Shown here piece by piece: positions 41,185-49,546 of a stretch of 64,000 nt of DNA. A program made the translations under genes and the position numbers. Each line of letters opens with the position of its first letter. The first letter of the stretch is position 1. Under the pieces are notes generated by a model. It ran no database searches, was not told the origin of the DNA, and saw nothing but the letters and a program-made list of their open reading frames with translations. The DNA lies in NCBI RefSeq assembly GCF_047501175.1, contig NZ_JBEQWH010000002.1, positions 210,294 through 274,293 of the forward strand, given 5' to 3'. This DNA is from Methanoprimaticola sp047501175 (GTDB taxonomy: Archaea > Thermoplasmatota > Thermoplasmata > Methanomassiliicoccales > Methanomethylophilaceae).

Positions 41185-41941
41185 TGTCGTCATTATCAAG
41201 GAGGTCGTGGACGAGTGCTACGACACCAAGACGTTCAGGTTCGACTGGGATGCGGATGCGAGACCGGGACAGTTCATCATGGTGTGGGTCCCCGGGATCG
41301 ACGAGATCCCCATGTCCATATCCGGCATAGACGGAAGGGAGAAGAGCATCACCGTCAAGGCCATAGGGGATGCCACCAGGGCCATCCACGGGTTCGTCGC
41401 CGGGGACCGCCTGAGGATACGCGGACCGTTCGGGAACGGGTTCGACCTCTCCAAGGGGGAGCTCCTGATAATCGGAGGCGGCGTCGGCGCGGCCGCGGTC
41501 ATGCCCGCCATCGCACAGACCGGCGCGGACGCGATAATCGCGGCCAGGTCCGAGAGGGACGTGATCATGGACTCCGTCGCATCGTCCAGGTCGAAGAACG
41601 TCTGGATCGCCACCGATGACGGGAGCCGCGGGTTCCACGGGAACGCGGTCCAGCTCATGAAGGAGCGCGTCAGGGAGAAGCACTACGACTGTGTGGTCGC
41701 ATGTGGTCCGGAGGTCATGCTCTGGTTCACGTTCAAGGCCTGCCAGGAGCTCGGACTCGAATGCCAGCTATCCCTGGAGAGGTACATGAAGTGCGGTGCG
41801 GGGGTGTGCGGATGCTGCGTCATGGACGATTCCCGCATCTGCAGGGACGGCCCCGTCTTCGATTCCGAGAAGCTCTCCAGGCTCACCGAGTTCGGTGTCG
41901 CGAAGAGGGACGAGTGCGGTCGCACCGTGAAGTTCAGATGA
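41177..41941 (+). CDS. pyrK: Dihydroorotate dehydrogenase electron transfer subunit
   Basis: A 254-residue ferredoxin-reductase-fold protein. It has an FAD site (GQFIMVWVPGIDEIPMS), the NAD-binding GGGVGAAAVMP, and a C-terminal [2Fe-2S] site CGAGVCGCC...C. It passes electrons from PyrD to NAD+ or another carrier. The start at 41177 overlaps pyrD. Confidence 0.92.
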   Translation: MSDVVIIKEVVDECYDTKTFRFDWDADARPGQFIMVWVPGIDEIPMSISGIDGREKSITVKAIGDATRAIHGFVAGDRLRIRGPFGNGFDLSKGELLIIGGGVGAAAVMPAIAQTGADAIIAARSERDVIMDSVASSRSKNVWIATDDGSRGFHGNAVQLMKERVREKHYDCVVACGPEVMLWFTFKACQELGLECQLSLERYMKCGAGVCGCCVMDDSRICRDGPVFDSEKLSRLTEFGVAKRDECGRTVKFR

Positions 41942-42375
41942 CTCAGGCGAACAGCATACTGGTGGTCCACGGGAACCTGTCCGTGGATGTCCCACGCAGG
42001 CTCTTCAAGGGCCCGGAGTGCGTCATAGACGAGGAGGCCGCGGGACCGTTCAGGGAGATGCTCAGGGGAAGGTACCCCTGGCTCTCCGAGAGCTCCGTGG
42101 ATGTCCTGATGAGCAAGGCGCGCAAGGAGATGGTCCGCGTCCTCGACGAGGAGACCAAGGGCAGAAGCCACAGCTCCGTCCTAGCCAGGGACGGGAAGCT
42201 CGAGGAGGCCATCGCCCACATGAGGCTCCACATAGAGTCCGATCCGGAGGATGCGGACTCCTGGTACGAACTGGGGAAGCTACTCTGCGATGCCGGCAGG
42301 GCCGACGAGGGATACAAGGCCTTCAACCGCGGGAGGGAGCTCGCTGCCGCCCCGAAGAGGAGAAGAGCGCATTGA
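41938..42375 (+). CDS. TPR-containing small protein
   Basis: A 145-residue protein starting in the ATGA overlap with the pyrK stop. An N-terminal part (ILVVHGNLSVDVPRRLFKGPE) of unknown fold precedes a helical stretch and one TPR-like unit (LEEAIAHMRLHIESDPEDADSWYELGKLLCDAGRADEGYKAFNRG). Its role in the pyr operon is unknown. Its 3' end overlaps the convergent neighbour by 53 bp. Confidence 0.65.
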   Translation: MTQANSILVVHGNLSVDVPRRLFKGPECVIDEEAAGPFREMLRGRYPWLSESSVDVLMSKARKEMVRVLDEETKGRSHSSVLARDGKLEEAIAHMRLHIESDPEDADSWYELGKLLCDAGRADEGYKAFNRGRELAAAPKRRRAH

Positions 42376-43183
42376 TGGCGTCCACCACCTCGGGGACCGT
42401 TGCGCCCCACGGCACGCGCACGACGTCCCCGTCGAGCTCGTAGCCCTGCTTGACCTTGCAGCACTTCACTATGGTCTTCTCCCCGTCCCTGACGTGATCG
42501 GCGGGACAGACGTTTATGAACGGCACGTCGGACCCGTAGAGCTCCCTGTAGATCCTTCTGGACAGATGGCAGCCGATCAGGGTTACCGGCCTGTCTACCT
42601 CGGGAGAGTCGTCCAGGAAGTAGAACGGCCTGTCGGATGAGAGATGGGATGCCCTGCATGGGAACATCACGGCCTCCGTCTCCACCTCCGGGACCTTGGA
42701 CAGCATGTCGATGATTCTCTCCTCCATCACGACTGGAAGGTCCACGAACCCGGACGCCAACGCGATGCGCACGAGCACGCCGAGCTTCGAGGGCGCGGGC
42801 GGCACATTGTCCACGACGGTGAGCCTCAGAGGTTCCAGGTCCTTCACATAGCTTATGTGCGAGAACATGCCGCGGACCACGACGGCCTTTCCAGGATGAC
42901 CCGATTGGAGGACGGCCATTGCCGGAAGGTTCAGGACATCCAGGTCTGGATCCTCCACGAAGACCGTGTTCTCGGGAAGCGAGATTATCCTGTAGCCCTC
43001 CACATCCCTGAACAGGCCCTTCCCATCCGCCTTGTGGAGCTCCACCACGGCATAGTCATCCCCGTTCCTGAGGATGAGCGCCTCGGCGCGGACGTATGCG
43101 CGCCATCCGTCCATGAGCCGGGCTATGTTCTCCGGTGTGAGCGGGACGTCCACCTCGCGCATGGAGGCATCCTTGCAATGCAT
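42323..43183 (-). CDS. Conserved hypothetical protein
   Basis: A 286-residue soluble protein that I cannot assign to a family. Conserved-looking segments are FPCRASHLSSDRPFYF, GCHLSRRIYRELYGSDVPFINVCPADHV and KTIVKCCKVKQGYEL, with several cysteines near the C terminus that could bind metal. Codon use matches neighbours. A minus-strand AGATATACAT box near 43214 suits a start at 43183; an ATG at 43162 preceded by AAGGAT is the alternative. Confidence 0.65.
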   Translation of the reverse strand: MHCKDASMREVDVPLTPENIARLMDGWRAYVRAEALILRNGDDYAVVELHKADGKGLFRDVEGYRIISLPENTVFVEDPDLDVLNLPAMAVLQSGHPGKAVVVRGMFSHISYVKDLEPLRLTVVDNVPPAPSKLGVLVRIALASGFVDLPVVMEERIIDMLSKVPEVETEAVMFPCRASHLSSDRPFYFLDDSPEVDRPVTLIGCHLSRRIYRELYGSDVPFINVCPADHVRDGEKTIVKCCKVKQGYELDGDVVRVPWGATVPEVVDAINALFSSSGRQRAPSRG

Positions 43184-43311
43184 GGCATGTCATCCGAGAG
43201 GACCTATGTATATCTGGCTGGACGGGAGGCCTGAACGCCGAGCCAGAAGATCGGATGCATACCCTCGTTCATCAGTATTATTTTATATCGGAAACCAATC
43301 GGGAGTGATAG

Positions 43312-43385
43312 GTCGGGGTACCACAGCGGCCATGGGGTGGACTGCAGATCCATTTATGGGGGTTCGACTCCCTCCCCCGACTCCA
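43312..43385 (+). tRNA. tRNA-Cys (anticodon GCA)
   Basis: The cloverleaf closes: acceptor GTCGGGG/CCCCGAC (43312-43318 with 43375-43381), D stem CCA/TGG, anticodon loop CTGCAGA (43342-43348) with GCA at 43344-43346, T arm GGGGG/CCCTC around TTCGACT. Discriminator T at 43382, as expected for tRNA-Cys, and an encoded CCA at 43383-43385. No intron is seen. Confidence 0.95.
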
Positions 43386-43514
43386 TCATTATTCCCAATT
43401 AATCCGTGACCTCGAGGTCTAAAAACCCTCCTGATTTATCAAATTGACGAAAGCATCCGCTAACCATACTCTGTCGATCTCATCAACGCGTGCTCGCACG
43501 CGGACTTCGATCCT

Positions 43515-43690
43515 GTGAAATCCGAGGAGGTGACAAAACACGTCCGAAGAAAGACAGGACCAGAGCCTCGTGCTTCAAACTGCGGCCCTGGTCCTTCAGT
43601 TTGTTCGGCTCATCGTCGAACTGCTGAAGTAAGAAACCCCTTACGACTGCCTCATAGGCAGTCGGCTCAGTTTCTAAACAGCAATTAGAA
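43515..43690 (+). other. Structured non-coding region, possible small RNA or IS200/IS605 end
   Basis: No convincing gene lies between the tRNA and 43825. This part forms several stems: GGACCAG/CTGGTCC (43557-43563 with 43588-43594), GTTCG/CGAAC near 43600-43620, and a strong CGACTGCC-TCATA-GGCAGTCG (43644-43664) enclosed by AGAAAC/GTTTCT. The order AAACCCC plus terminal hairpin recalls the right ends of IS200/IS605 elements. It may be a structured RNA or a decayed element end. Confidence 0.35.
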
Positions 43691-43824
43691 TCGGGATTAT
43701 ATAAAACATCGTCAAGGTCGTCCGGATTGTATCACGGCGAACCATGAACACGACCGGACCCGTATGTATAGGGAAGGGACTCTGCCGGACCCGGCAGAGG
43801 TTTTGTTATGGATCCTGCAGAAGG

Positions 43825-44298
43825 TCACTCCTCGTCGAAGAGCTCCATGTAGGTTCTCACGATGAACTCATCATTGAGTTCACCGAAGGACTCGATCAGC
43901 TGGTCGTCCTCGACGAACATGCCGTACGGGGTCCCCTCGTACATCACATACACGGAGCATCCGATGGGCTCGTTGTCGTACTCCTTCTCGAGGAAGTCCT
44001 CGAAGTCGTCGTTGCGCTCCTCGATGGCATTGAGGACATCGCCCTCGGCATCCCCGAAGAGCTCCTCGAGGTCATAGTCCTCGTCATCGATGAAGTAGTC
44101 GTCGAAATCAGGATAGTCGTACTGTATGAACAGCACCTTCGCATCGACGGCCTTGGCGAAGTCCAGGGTGGACTCGATATCGTTGCCGTTGACCAGGACG
44201 GGGCCCTCCATCCACTCTATGTCTCCCTCGACCACGAAGACTGGCAGCTCTGCGATCTTCCTTATGTCCTCCAGGGACGGTACGGGACTCTTGCTCAT
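43825..44298 (-). CDS. Very acidic hypothetical protein
   Basis: A 157-residue protein dominated by Asp and Glu, especially in the centre (YDYPDFDDYFIDDEDYDLEELF). It starts with a short sequence MSKSPVPSLEDIRKIAELPVFVVEGDIEWMEG and ends with a beta-like YVMYEGTPYGMFVEDDQLIESF. No family is recognised. It is divergent from tbp, and both promoters share the 130-bp gap. Confidence 0.7.
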   Translation of the reverse strand: MSKSPVPSLEDIRKIAELPVFVVEGDIEWMEGPVLVNGNDIESTLDFAKAVDAKVLFIQYDYPDFDDYFIDDEDYDLEELFGDAEGDVLNAIEERNDDFEDFLEKEYDNEPIGCSVYVMYEGTPYGMFVEDDQLIESFGELNDEFIVRTYMELFDEE

Positions 44299-44390
44299 GA
44301 TGACGACATCTCAATGGACGTCTATTAAGGTTGCGTGGCACGTCAGATTCCATGATATTGCGTTTAAATGCACGTATCCACATGGCAAGG

Positions 44391-44411
44391 TTTATAAATA
44401 GTCTTTAAATA
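44391..44411 (+). promoter_or_regulatory. Tandem TATA boxes of tbp
   Basis: TTTATAAA (44391-44398) and TTTAAATA (44404-44411) lie 36 and 22 bp upstream of the tbp ATG. The first predicts a leader of about 10 nt, the second an essentially leaderless start. Paired TATA boxes could allow TBP autoregulation. Confidence 0.5.
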
Positions 44412-44429
44412 GGCCGGTTCGGTGCTTAG

Positions 44430-44978
44430 ATGGCAAAGATGAACATCGAGAATGTTGTCGCTTCTACCTACCTCGGTCAGGAGCTCGACCTCAACAAGAT
44501 CGAAGACGCTCTGGATGGAGCTGAGTACAACCCTCAGCAGTTCCCCGGACTCGTCTACAGGCTCAAGGAGCCCAAGACCGCGACCCTGATATTCAGGAGC
44601 GGAAAGGTCGTGTGCACCGGCGCGAAGTGCCGTGAGGACGTTAAGGTGGCAATCTCGAAGGTCGCCAAGGATCTGGAGAAGGCCGATGTCCACATCACCA
44701 TCGAACCCAAGATCGAAGTGCAGAACATCGTCGCATCGTCCGATCTGGAACAGGAGATCAACCTCAACACGGTCGCTATCACCCTGGGTCTGGAGAAGGT
44801 CGAGTACGAGCCCGAGCAGTTCCCCGGACTCGTCTACAGGCTCGACGACCCCAAAGTCGTGGTTCTGCTCTTCGGGTCCGGCAAGATGGTGTGCACCGGC
44901 GCCAAGGTCCCTGAGGACGTAACCCGTGCGGTAGACAAGATCGCCGCCGAGCTCAGGGCTGCAAGCCTGATGAGCTGA
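44430..44978 (+). CDS. tbp: TATA-box-binding protein
   Basis: A 182-residue archaeal TBP with the two-fold repeat of the saddle fold: IENVVASTYLGQELDLNKI...QQFPGLVYRL...LIFRSGKVVCTGAK, repeated as VQNIVASSDLEQEINLNTV...EQFPGLVYRL...LLFGSGKMVCTGAK. It binds TATA boxes such as those seen throughout this window and recruits TFB. Full family length. Confidence 0.98.
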   Translation: MAKMNIENVVASTYLGQELDLNKIEDALDGAEYNPQQFPGLVYRLKEPKTATLIFRSGKVVCTGAKCREDVKVAISKVAKDLEKADVHITIEPKIEVQNIVASSDLEQEINLNTVAITLGLEKVEYEPEQFPGLVYRLDDPKVVVLLFGSGKMVCTGAKVPEDVTRAVDKIAAELRAASLMS

Positions 44979-45046
44979 GATGAAATCATGGGTGCCTTCG
45001 GGCACCCGCTAAAAACCCCTTTCGGTTTCTGAAGCACGAAGATATC

Positions 45047-46408
45047 ATGGAAGTCGACGACAGGCTGGAAGGCATCCGCACCCCCAGACAGATGCTGCGC
45101 TTCGCACTACCGACGATCGTCGTGATGGTCTGCATCTCGTCCTACTCCATAGTGGACGGAGGGCTGGTGTCCAACATGATAGGCACGGATGCCCTTGCGG
45201 GACTGAACATAATAGTCCCGATCCTGGGGCTGGTCAACGCCTTCGGGTTCATGTTCGCGACCGGCGGGTCGGCATACATAGCGAAGAGGTTGGGCGAGGG
45301 GGACATCGAGGATGCCCGCAGGACGTTCTCCGGGATCACCGTCATCGCTCTGGTCGCCGCTCTGGTCCTGACGACGGTCACGCTGATGTTCTCGTCCGAC
45401 CTCGTCGGCCTCCTGGGAGCGGACGAGCGCCTCCACGACTATGCGGAGACGTATCTCCGGACGATAATAGTGTTCGGACCCATCATAATCCTCCAGTACC
45501 TGGTGACACAGTTCCTGATAACCGCGGGAAGGCCGGACATATCGCTGATGGGGTCCATAGCCAACGGCCTGGCGAACATCGTCCTGGACATCCTGTTCAT
45601 GGGACCTCTCGGGATGGGCATAGAGGGCGCCGCGATAGCATCGGGGATCGGGTCCACGATCACCCTGACCGTCGGTCTCGTGTACTTCACCAGGACGAAG
45701 GACTGCCCCCTGCGCTACACCCGTCCGTCCCTGAGCGCCAGGATGCTCGGGAAGGTGTGCTCCAACGGAGCGTCCGAGATGGTGACCGAACTCGCGGGGT
45801 CCGTGACGACGGTCCTGTTCAACCTCACCATGATGGCCTACCTGGGCCCGGACGGCGTGTCGTCCCTGACGATGATGATCTACATCCAGTTCCTGGCCAC
45901 CGCCGTTGTCATAGGATATTCCATGGGGATCGCTCCGATAATGTCCTATAATTACGGCGCAGGAAGGCGCGATCTGATGGGGATCCTCCTACGCACGAGC
46001 GTCAGACTGGTCGCCCTGGTGTCCATCGTCATATTCCTGACGGTGGAGCTGTTCGGATGGGTGATCGTGGGGCTATTCGCCGGAGGCTCGGAGACCGTCG
46101 AGGAGATCGCGATACACGGTTCGGCGATATTCGGGTTCTCGTTCCTGTTCATGGGAATGAACATCTACGTCTCGTCGCTCTTCACGTCACTCTCCAACGG
46201 GATCCTCTCGGCGACGGTGTCGTTCCTGCGCGGACTGTGCCTGCAGGTGCTGATGATACTCCTGCTCCCGCTGATGTTCGGGACGGACGGCATATGGCTA
46301 GCCGTTCCGGTGACCGAGATGGTCACCATCGTGATATCGATGGCCCTGGTCCATAGAATGGCCCCGAGATACGGGTACCTGGACCGTGCCGAAAGTGTCC
46401 GAACGTGA
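45047..46408 (+). CDS. MATE family efflux transporter
   Basis: A 453-residue membrane protein with about twelve helices in two related halves. MATE features include IVDGGLVSNMIGTDALAGLNI early in the first half, FMFATGGSAYIAKRLGEGD, TQFLITAGRPDISL and IAPIMSYNYGAG in the second. Family members export drugs or organic cations using Na+ or H+. It stands alone with a weak TATA-like box upstream. A second MATE gene is at 50921. Confidence 0.92.
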   Translation: MEVDDRLEGIRTPRQMLRFALPTIVVMVCISSYSIVDGGLVSNMIGTDALAGLNIIVPILGLVNAFGFMFATGGSAYIAKRLGEGDIEDARRTFSGITVIALVAALVLTTVTLMFSSDLVGLLGADERLHDYAETYLRTIIVFGPIIILQYLVTQFLITAGRPDISLMGSIANGLANIVLDILFMGPLGMGIEGAAIASGIGSTITLTVGLVYFTRTKDCPLRYTRPSLSARMLGKVCSNGASEMVTELAGSVTTVLFNLTMMAYLGPDGVSSLTMMIYIQFLATAVVIGYSMGIAPIMSYNYGAGRRDLMGILLRTSVRLVALVSIVIFLTVELFGWVIVGLFAGGSETVEEIAIHGSAIFGFSFLFMGMNIYVSSLFTSLSNGILSATVSFLRGLCLQVLMILLLPLMFGTDGIWLAVPVTEMVTIVISMALVHRMAPRYGYLDRAESVRT

Positions 46409-46413
46409 ACGGA

Positions 46414-47073
46414 TCACATGCGCTTGAAACCGCGCAGCATCCACTGGGTGATGGACTTGAACCCGTACTTCAGGGTGTCCTTCATGTGACGGCTGTGGCT
46501 GCAGACGATGGGGGCCTCGTTGTGCATTATGTACTCGACGACCTCCTGCCATGTCCTGAGAGAATCGGGGAGCTCGACGTAGCCCTCCCCGATGTGACGG
46601 GGCGTATGCGCGTCGCTGCCTGCGATCATCGGCTTGCCGACACGCCTGGCCAGCCTCTCCGAACGGCGGTTCGCCGATGGGACGGAACGGCCGTTCCTGG
46701 CCTCGATCCCGTCGAACGGGTATGCCAGGGTGTTCTTCTCCCCGAGACCGGACCACCACCTGTACGGGTGTGCGGCGAATGCGTATCCCCCGGCCTCGTG
46801 TATCCTGTCTATGGTCTCCTGTATGGAGAGGTCGCGGGGGATCAGCCTGTCTATCCCCAGCGCGACTATGTGGCCCTCGGCGGAGGACACCTCCTCCGCC
46901 GGGATTATGATGATGCGGCCGTTGTCCTTGAGACGCGGATACGCCTCGAACTCGTTGTGGTCCGTCACCGCGATGCATCCTATCCCCATGCGCTCCGCGT
47001 AGTCCAGGAGCTCCTCCAGAGTGGTCTTGCCGTCGTTGGAGTACAACGTGTGCACATGGAGATCCGCTTTCAT
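46414..47073 (-). CDS. PHP domain phosphoesterase
   Basis: A 219-residue PHP protein. Metal-binding motifs DLHVHTLYSNDGK, VTDHNEF, the glutamate AEEVSS, AAHPYRWW and GSDAHTPRHIGEG are intact, so it is probably an active phosphoesterase, perhaps on 3',5'-nucleotides or histidinol-phosphate-like compounds. The start at 47073 overlaps the metG stop (ATGA), so it is co-transcribed with metG. Confidence 0.9.
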   Translation of the reverse strand: MKADLHVHTLYSNDGKTTLEELLDYAERMGIGCIAVTDHNEFEAYPRLKDNGRIIIIPAEEVSSAEGHIVALGIDRLIPRDLSIQETIDRIHEAGGYAFAAHPYRWWSGLGEKNTLAYPFDGIEARNGRSVPSANRRSERLARRVGKPMIAGSDAHTPRHIGEGYVELPDSLRTWQEVVEYIMHNEAPIVCSHSRHMKDTLKYGFKSITQWMLRGFKRM

Positions 47074-49325
47074 CTGACCTGCGCCCCGTCGATGAAGTCG
47101 AGGTTGTCCGTCGTGACGAAGCAGCCCTTCCCGTCTCCCATGGGGAGCCTCTCGTCTCCGTCGAAGACGAAGGCGGCGGCCGCAGGGCATCCCTCGGGCG
47201 CATCGGAGCCGAGGATCTTCCCGTCCGCGAGCTTCCCGACCTTGATCGAGCACTTCTCGAAGTGCTTCACCTCGATCCTGGACGAGGACACCTCCAACCC
47301 GCAGTTGATCTGCGTCCCGTTCGGAACGTCCGCGGAGGGCTTCAGCAGGAGGACGGCGTCCCCGCCGAGCTCCTCGTCGTCCAACGCCATGAGCATCCCC
47401 TCGGACCTGACCCCGCGGAACTTGGCGGGCTTGAGGTTGGAGATTATCAGGAGCCTCCTGTTCTCCATCTGATCCCTGGGATAGAGGGACTTGATGTTGG
47501 TCACGATCTGCCTGGGCTCATCCTCCCCCAGGTCGACCTTCAGGACGTAGAGCTTCTCGGCCTCGGGGTGGTCCCCCACCTCGACGACGGTCCCGACCCT
47601 TATGTCCAGTCTGCGGAAGTCCGCGAACGGTCCTGCAGGTACCGCTGCGGGAGGTTCCTTCTTCTTATCCTTCTCCTGATTGTCCATTTTCGGTGCCTCC
47701 TTGGGTGCTTCGATCTTCTTGTAGACGGGGACGGGCTCCTGGAGCTCCTGTCCCGCGGGCATGGGTGCCAGCGCCTCCTCGATGCCGGCGTCCTCGGGCG
47801 TTCCCTGGAACCCCATGAACTGCCAGATCCTCTCGGACGACCTGGGCATGAACGGCCACATCATGACGCAGAGGGCCTTGCATATGCGGAGGGTCGTGTT
47901 CATGACCGCACCGCATGCGTCCTTGTCCTCCTTGACCAGGGCCCAGGGCTTCGCGGCGTCGAAGAACCTGTTGCCGTAGCGGGCGAGGTCCATGACGACC
48001 TTGATGGCCCTCTTGAGCTCGCACACCTGCATGAGCTCCCTGTACTCGCCGAATGCCCTCTCGATCTCCGCCAGCGTCTCCGGGTCCGTGTCCCCCGCAG
48101 GCACCGTGCCGAAGTTCTTCCTGGTGAAGCTCAGGCACCTGTGGTAGTAGTTCCCGAGGGTGGCCACGAGGTCGTTGTTGATCTTCGTGTCCAGATCGTC
48201 CCAGGTGAACTCGGTGTCATGGGTGTCAGGCATGTTGATCGACAGGTAGAACCTGATCGCATCCGGGTCGTACCTCCCCAGGACGCTGGGGATGTCGATG
48301 GCCCCGCCGTTGCTGCGGCTCTTGGAGAGCTTCCCCCCGTTGATCATGAGGTATTCGTTCGCAGGTATGTCGTACGGGAGGTCCAGACCCCCCTCGCCCA
48401 TGAGTATGGCCGGCCAGATGATGGAGTGGAACGGTATGTTGTCCTTCCCGATGAAGTAGTAGTGCCTCGCGTCGGGGTCCTTCCAGAAGCCCTCCCAGTA
48501 ATCGGGCTTGCCGATCATCCTGGAGTACTCGACGGATGAGCTCAGGTATCCGATGACCGCCTCGAACCAGACGTAGATGACCTTGTCGTCCCACCCCTCA
48601 ACGGGTATGGGGACACCCCAGGACATGTCCCTGGTGATGGCCCTGTCGTGGAGCCCGTCCTGGAGCCAGTTCTTGGTGAACGCCTTGACGTTCGCCCTCC
48701 AGTAGTCCTTCCCGTCCAGGTATCTGAGGAGGTCCTCCCTGAACTCGCTGAGCTTCAGGAAGAAGTGCTCGGTCTTGCGGATCTCCGGGGTGGAGCGGCA
48801 CAGGGTGCAGTACGGCTCGAGGAGGTCCCCGGGCTCGAACGTGGTGCCGCAGGCATCGCACTGGTCGCTCCTGGTCTTCTCCGCTCCGCATTTGGGACAC
48901 ACGCCCTCGACGTAGCGGTCCGGGAGGAACCTGTCGCACTTGGGACAGAAGTACTGCTCGGTCTGCTTCGTGTAGATCAGACCCTTCTCCCTCAGGTCGA
49001 GGAAGAGCTTCTGGGTGATCTCGAAGTGAGTGGGGCAGTGGGTCTTGTTGAAGAGGGAGTACTCGATCCCCATGTCCTCTATGGCCTTCTTGTTGATCAG
49101 ATGATACTTGTCGGCATACGCCTCGGGGGTCATGCCGTTCTTCTCCGCGGAGACGGTGATCGGGGTACCATGCTGATCGGACCCTCCGACCATCAGGACC
49201 TCGTTGCCGATTATGCGATTGTATCTGCTGAAGATATCCGCAGGAAGGAGCGACCCTGCCATGTGGCCCAGATGGATCGTGCCGTTCGCGTACGGCCATG
49301 CGACGTTGACTACTATCTTTGCCAT
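47070..49325 (-). CDS. metG: Methionyl-tRNA synthetase
   Basis: A 751-residue class I synthetase. The HIGH-type sequence is PYANGTIHLGHMAG, the zinc-binding inserts CPKC...CPKCG and CDAC...CTLC are present, and the KMSKS-type loop is GGKLSKSRSNG. The C terminus (about 630-751) has the EMAP/Trbp-type tRNA-binding domain (RRLDIRVGTVVEVGDHPEAEKLYVLKV...LKPAKFRGVRSEGM). The ATG at 49325 follows a GGTATATATCC box by about 27 bp. An upstream in-frame extension to 49406 has no family match. Confidence 0.97.
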   Translation of the reverse strand: MAKIVVNVAWPYANGTIHLGHMAGSLLPADIFSRYNRIIGNEVLMVGGSDQHGTPITVSAEKNGMTPEAYADKYHLINKKAIEDMGIEYSLFNKTHCPTHFEITQKLFLDLREKGLIYTKQTEQYFCPKCDRFLPDRYVEGVCPKCGAEKTRSDQCDACGTTFEPGDLLEPYCTLCRSTPEIRKTEHFFLKLSEFREDLLRYLDGKDYWRANVKAFTKNWLQDGLHDRAITRDMSWGVPIPVEGWDDKVIYVWFEAVIGYLSSSVEYSRMIGKPDYWEGFWKDPDARHYYFIGKDNIPFHSIIWPAILMGEGGLDLPYDIPANEYLMINGGKLSKSRSNGGAIDIPSVLGRYDPDAIRFYLSINMPDTHDTEFTWDDLDTKINNDLVATLGNYYHRCLSFTRKNFGTVPAGDTDPETLAEIERAFGEYRELMQVCELKRAIKVVMDLARYGNRFFDAAKPWALVKEDKDACGAVMNTTLRICKALCVMMWPFMPRSSERIWQFMGFQGTPEDAGIEEALAPMPAGQELQEPVPVYKKIEAPKEAPKMDNQEKDKKKEPPAAVPAGPFADFRRLDIRVGTVVEVGDHPEAEKLYVLKVDLGEDEPRQIVTNIKSLYPRDQMENRRLLIISNLKPAKFRGVRSEGMLMALDDEELGGDAVLLLKPSADVPNGTQINCGLEVSSSRIEVKHFEKCSIKVGKLADGKILGSDAPEGCPAAAAFVFDGDERLPMGDGKGCFVTTDNLDFIDGAQVR

Positions 49326-49422
49326 TGTAACGTGCACGCGACTGCACGCGCGGGATATATACCCGTCGAGGGAAAAACGGGCCGGGCACATGCCATATAC
49401 TTGCATAATAACAAGTATTTTT

Positions 49423-49533
49423 TATGATTACGTGCAAAAACTCTATTTCAATGTTTATGATTACGTGATTATATTGAAGGATAATCTTATTGAATACGTG
49501 ATTATACGGCTATAATGATTATATGATTACGTG
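49423..49533. repeat. Four direct repeats with an exact 33-bp period
   Basis: TATGATTACGTG occurs at 49423-49434, 49456-49467 and 49522-49533, and a variant ending GAATACGTG at 49489-49500. All four end in ACGTG exactly 33 bp apart, about three DNA turns. The array lies just upstream of the AAA/DUF4143 gene at 49547 and looks like a repressor or self-binding operator set. Confidence 0.75.
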
Positions 49534-49546
49534 TTATTAAATAGTA

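Noticed and set aside
43468..43682. Possible 70-codon gene ending in TAG after tRNA-Cys
   Set aside because: No start codon with a ribosome site, no family match, and strong RNA-like pairing; treated as non-coding.
49423..49533. 33-bp repeats as a CRISPR array
   Set aside because: Only 12 bp are repeated, and the 21-bp intervals are AT-rich and partly similar; no cas genes are near.
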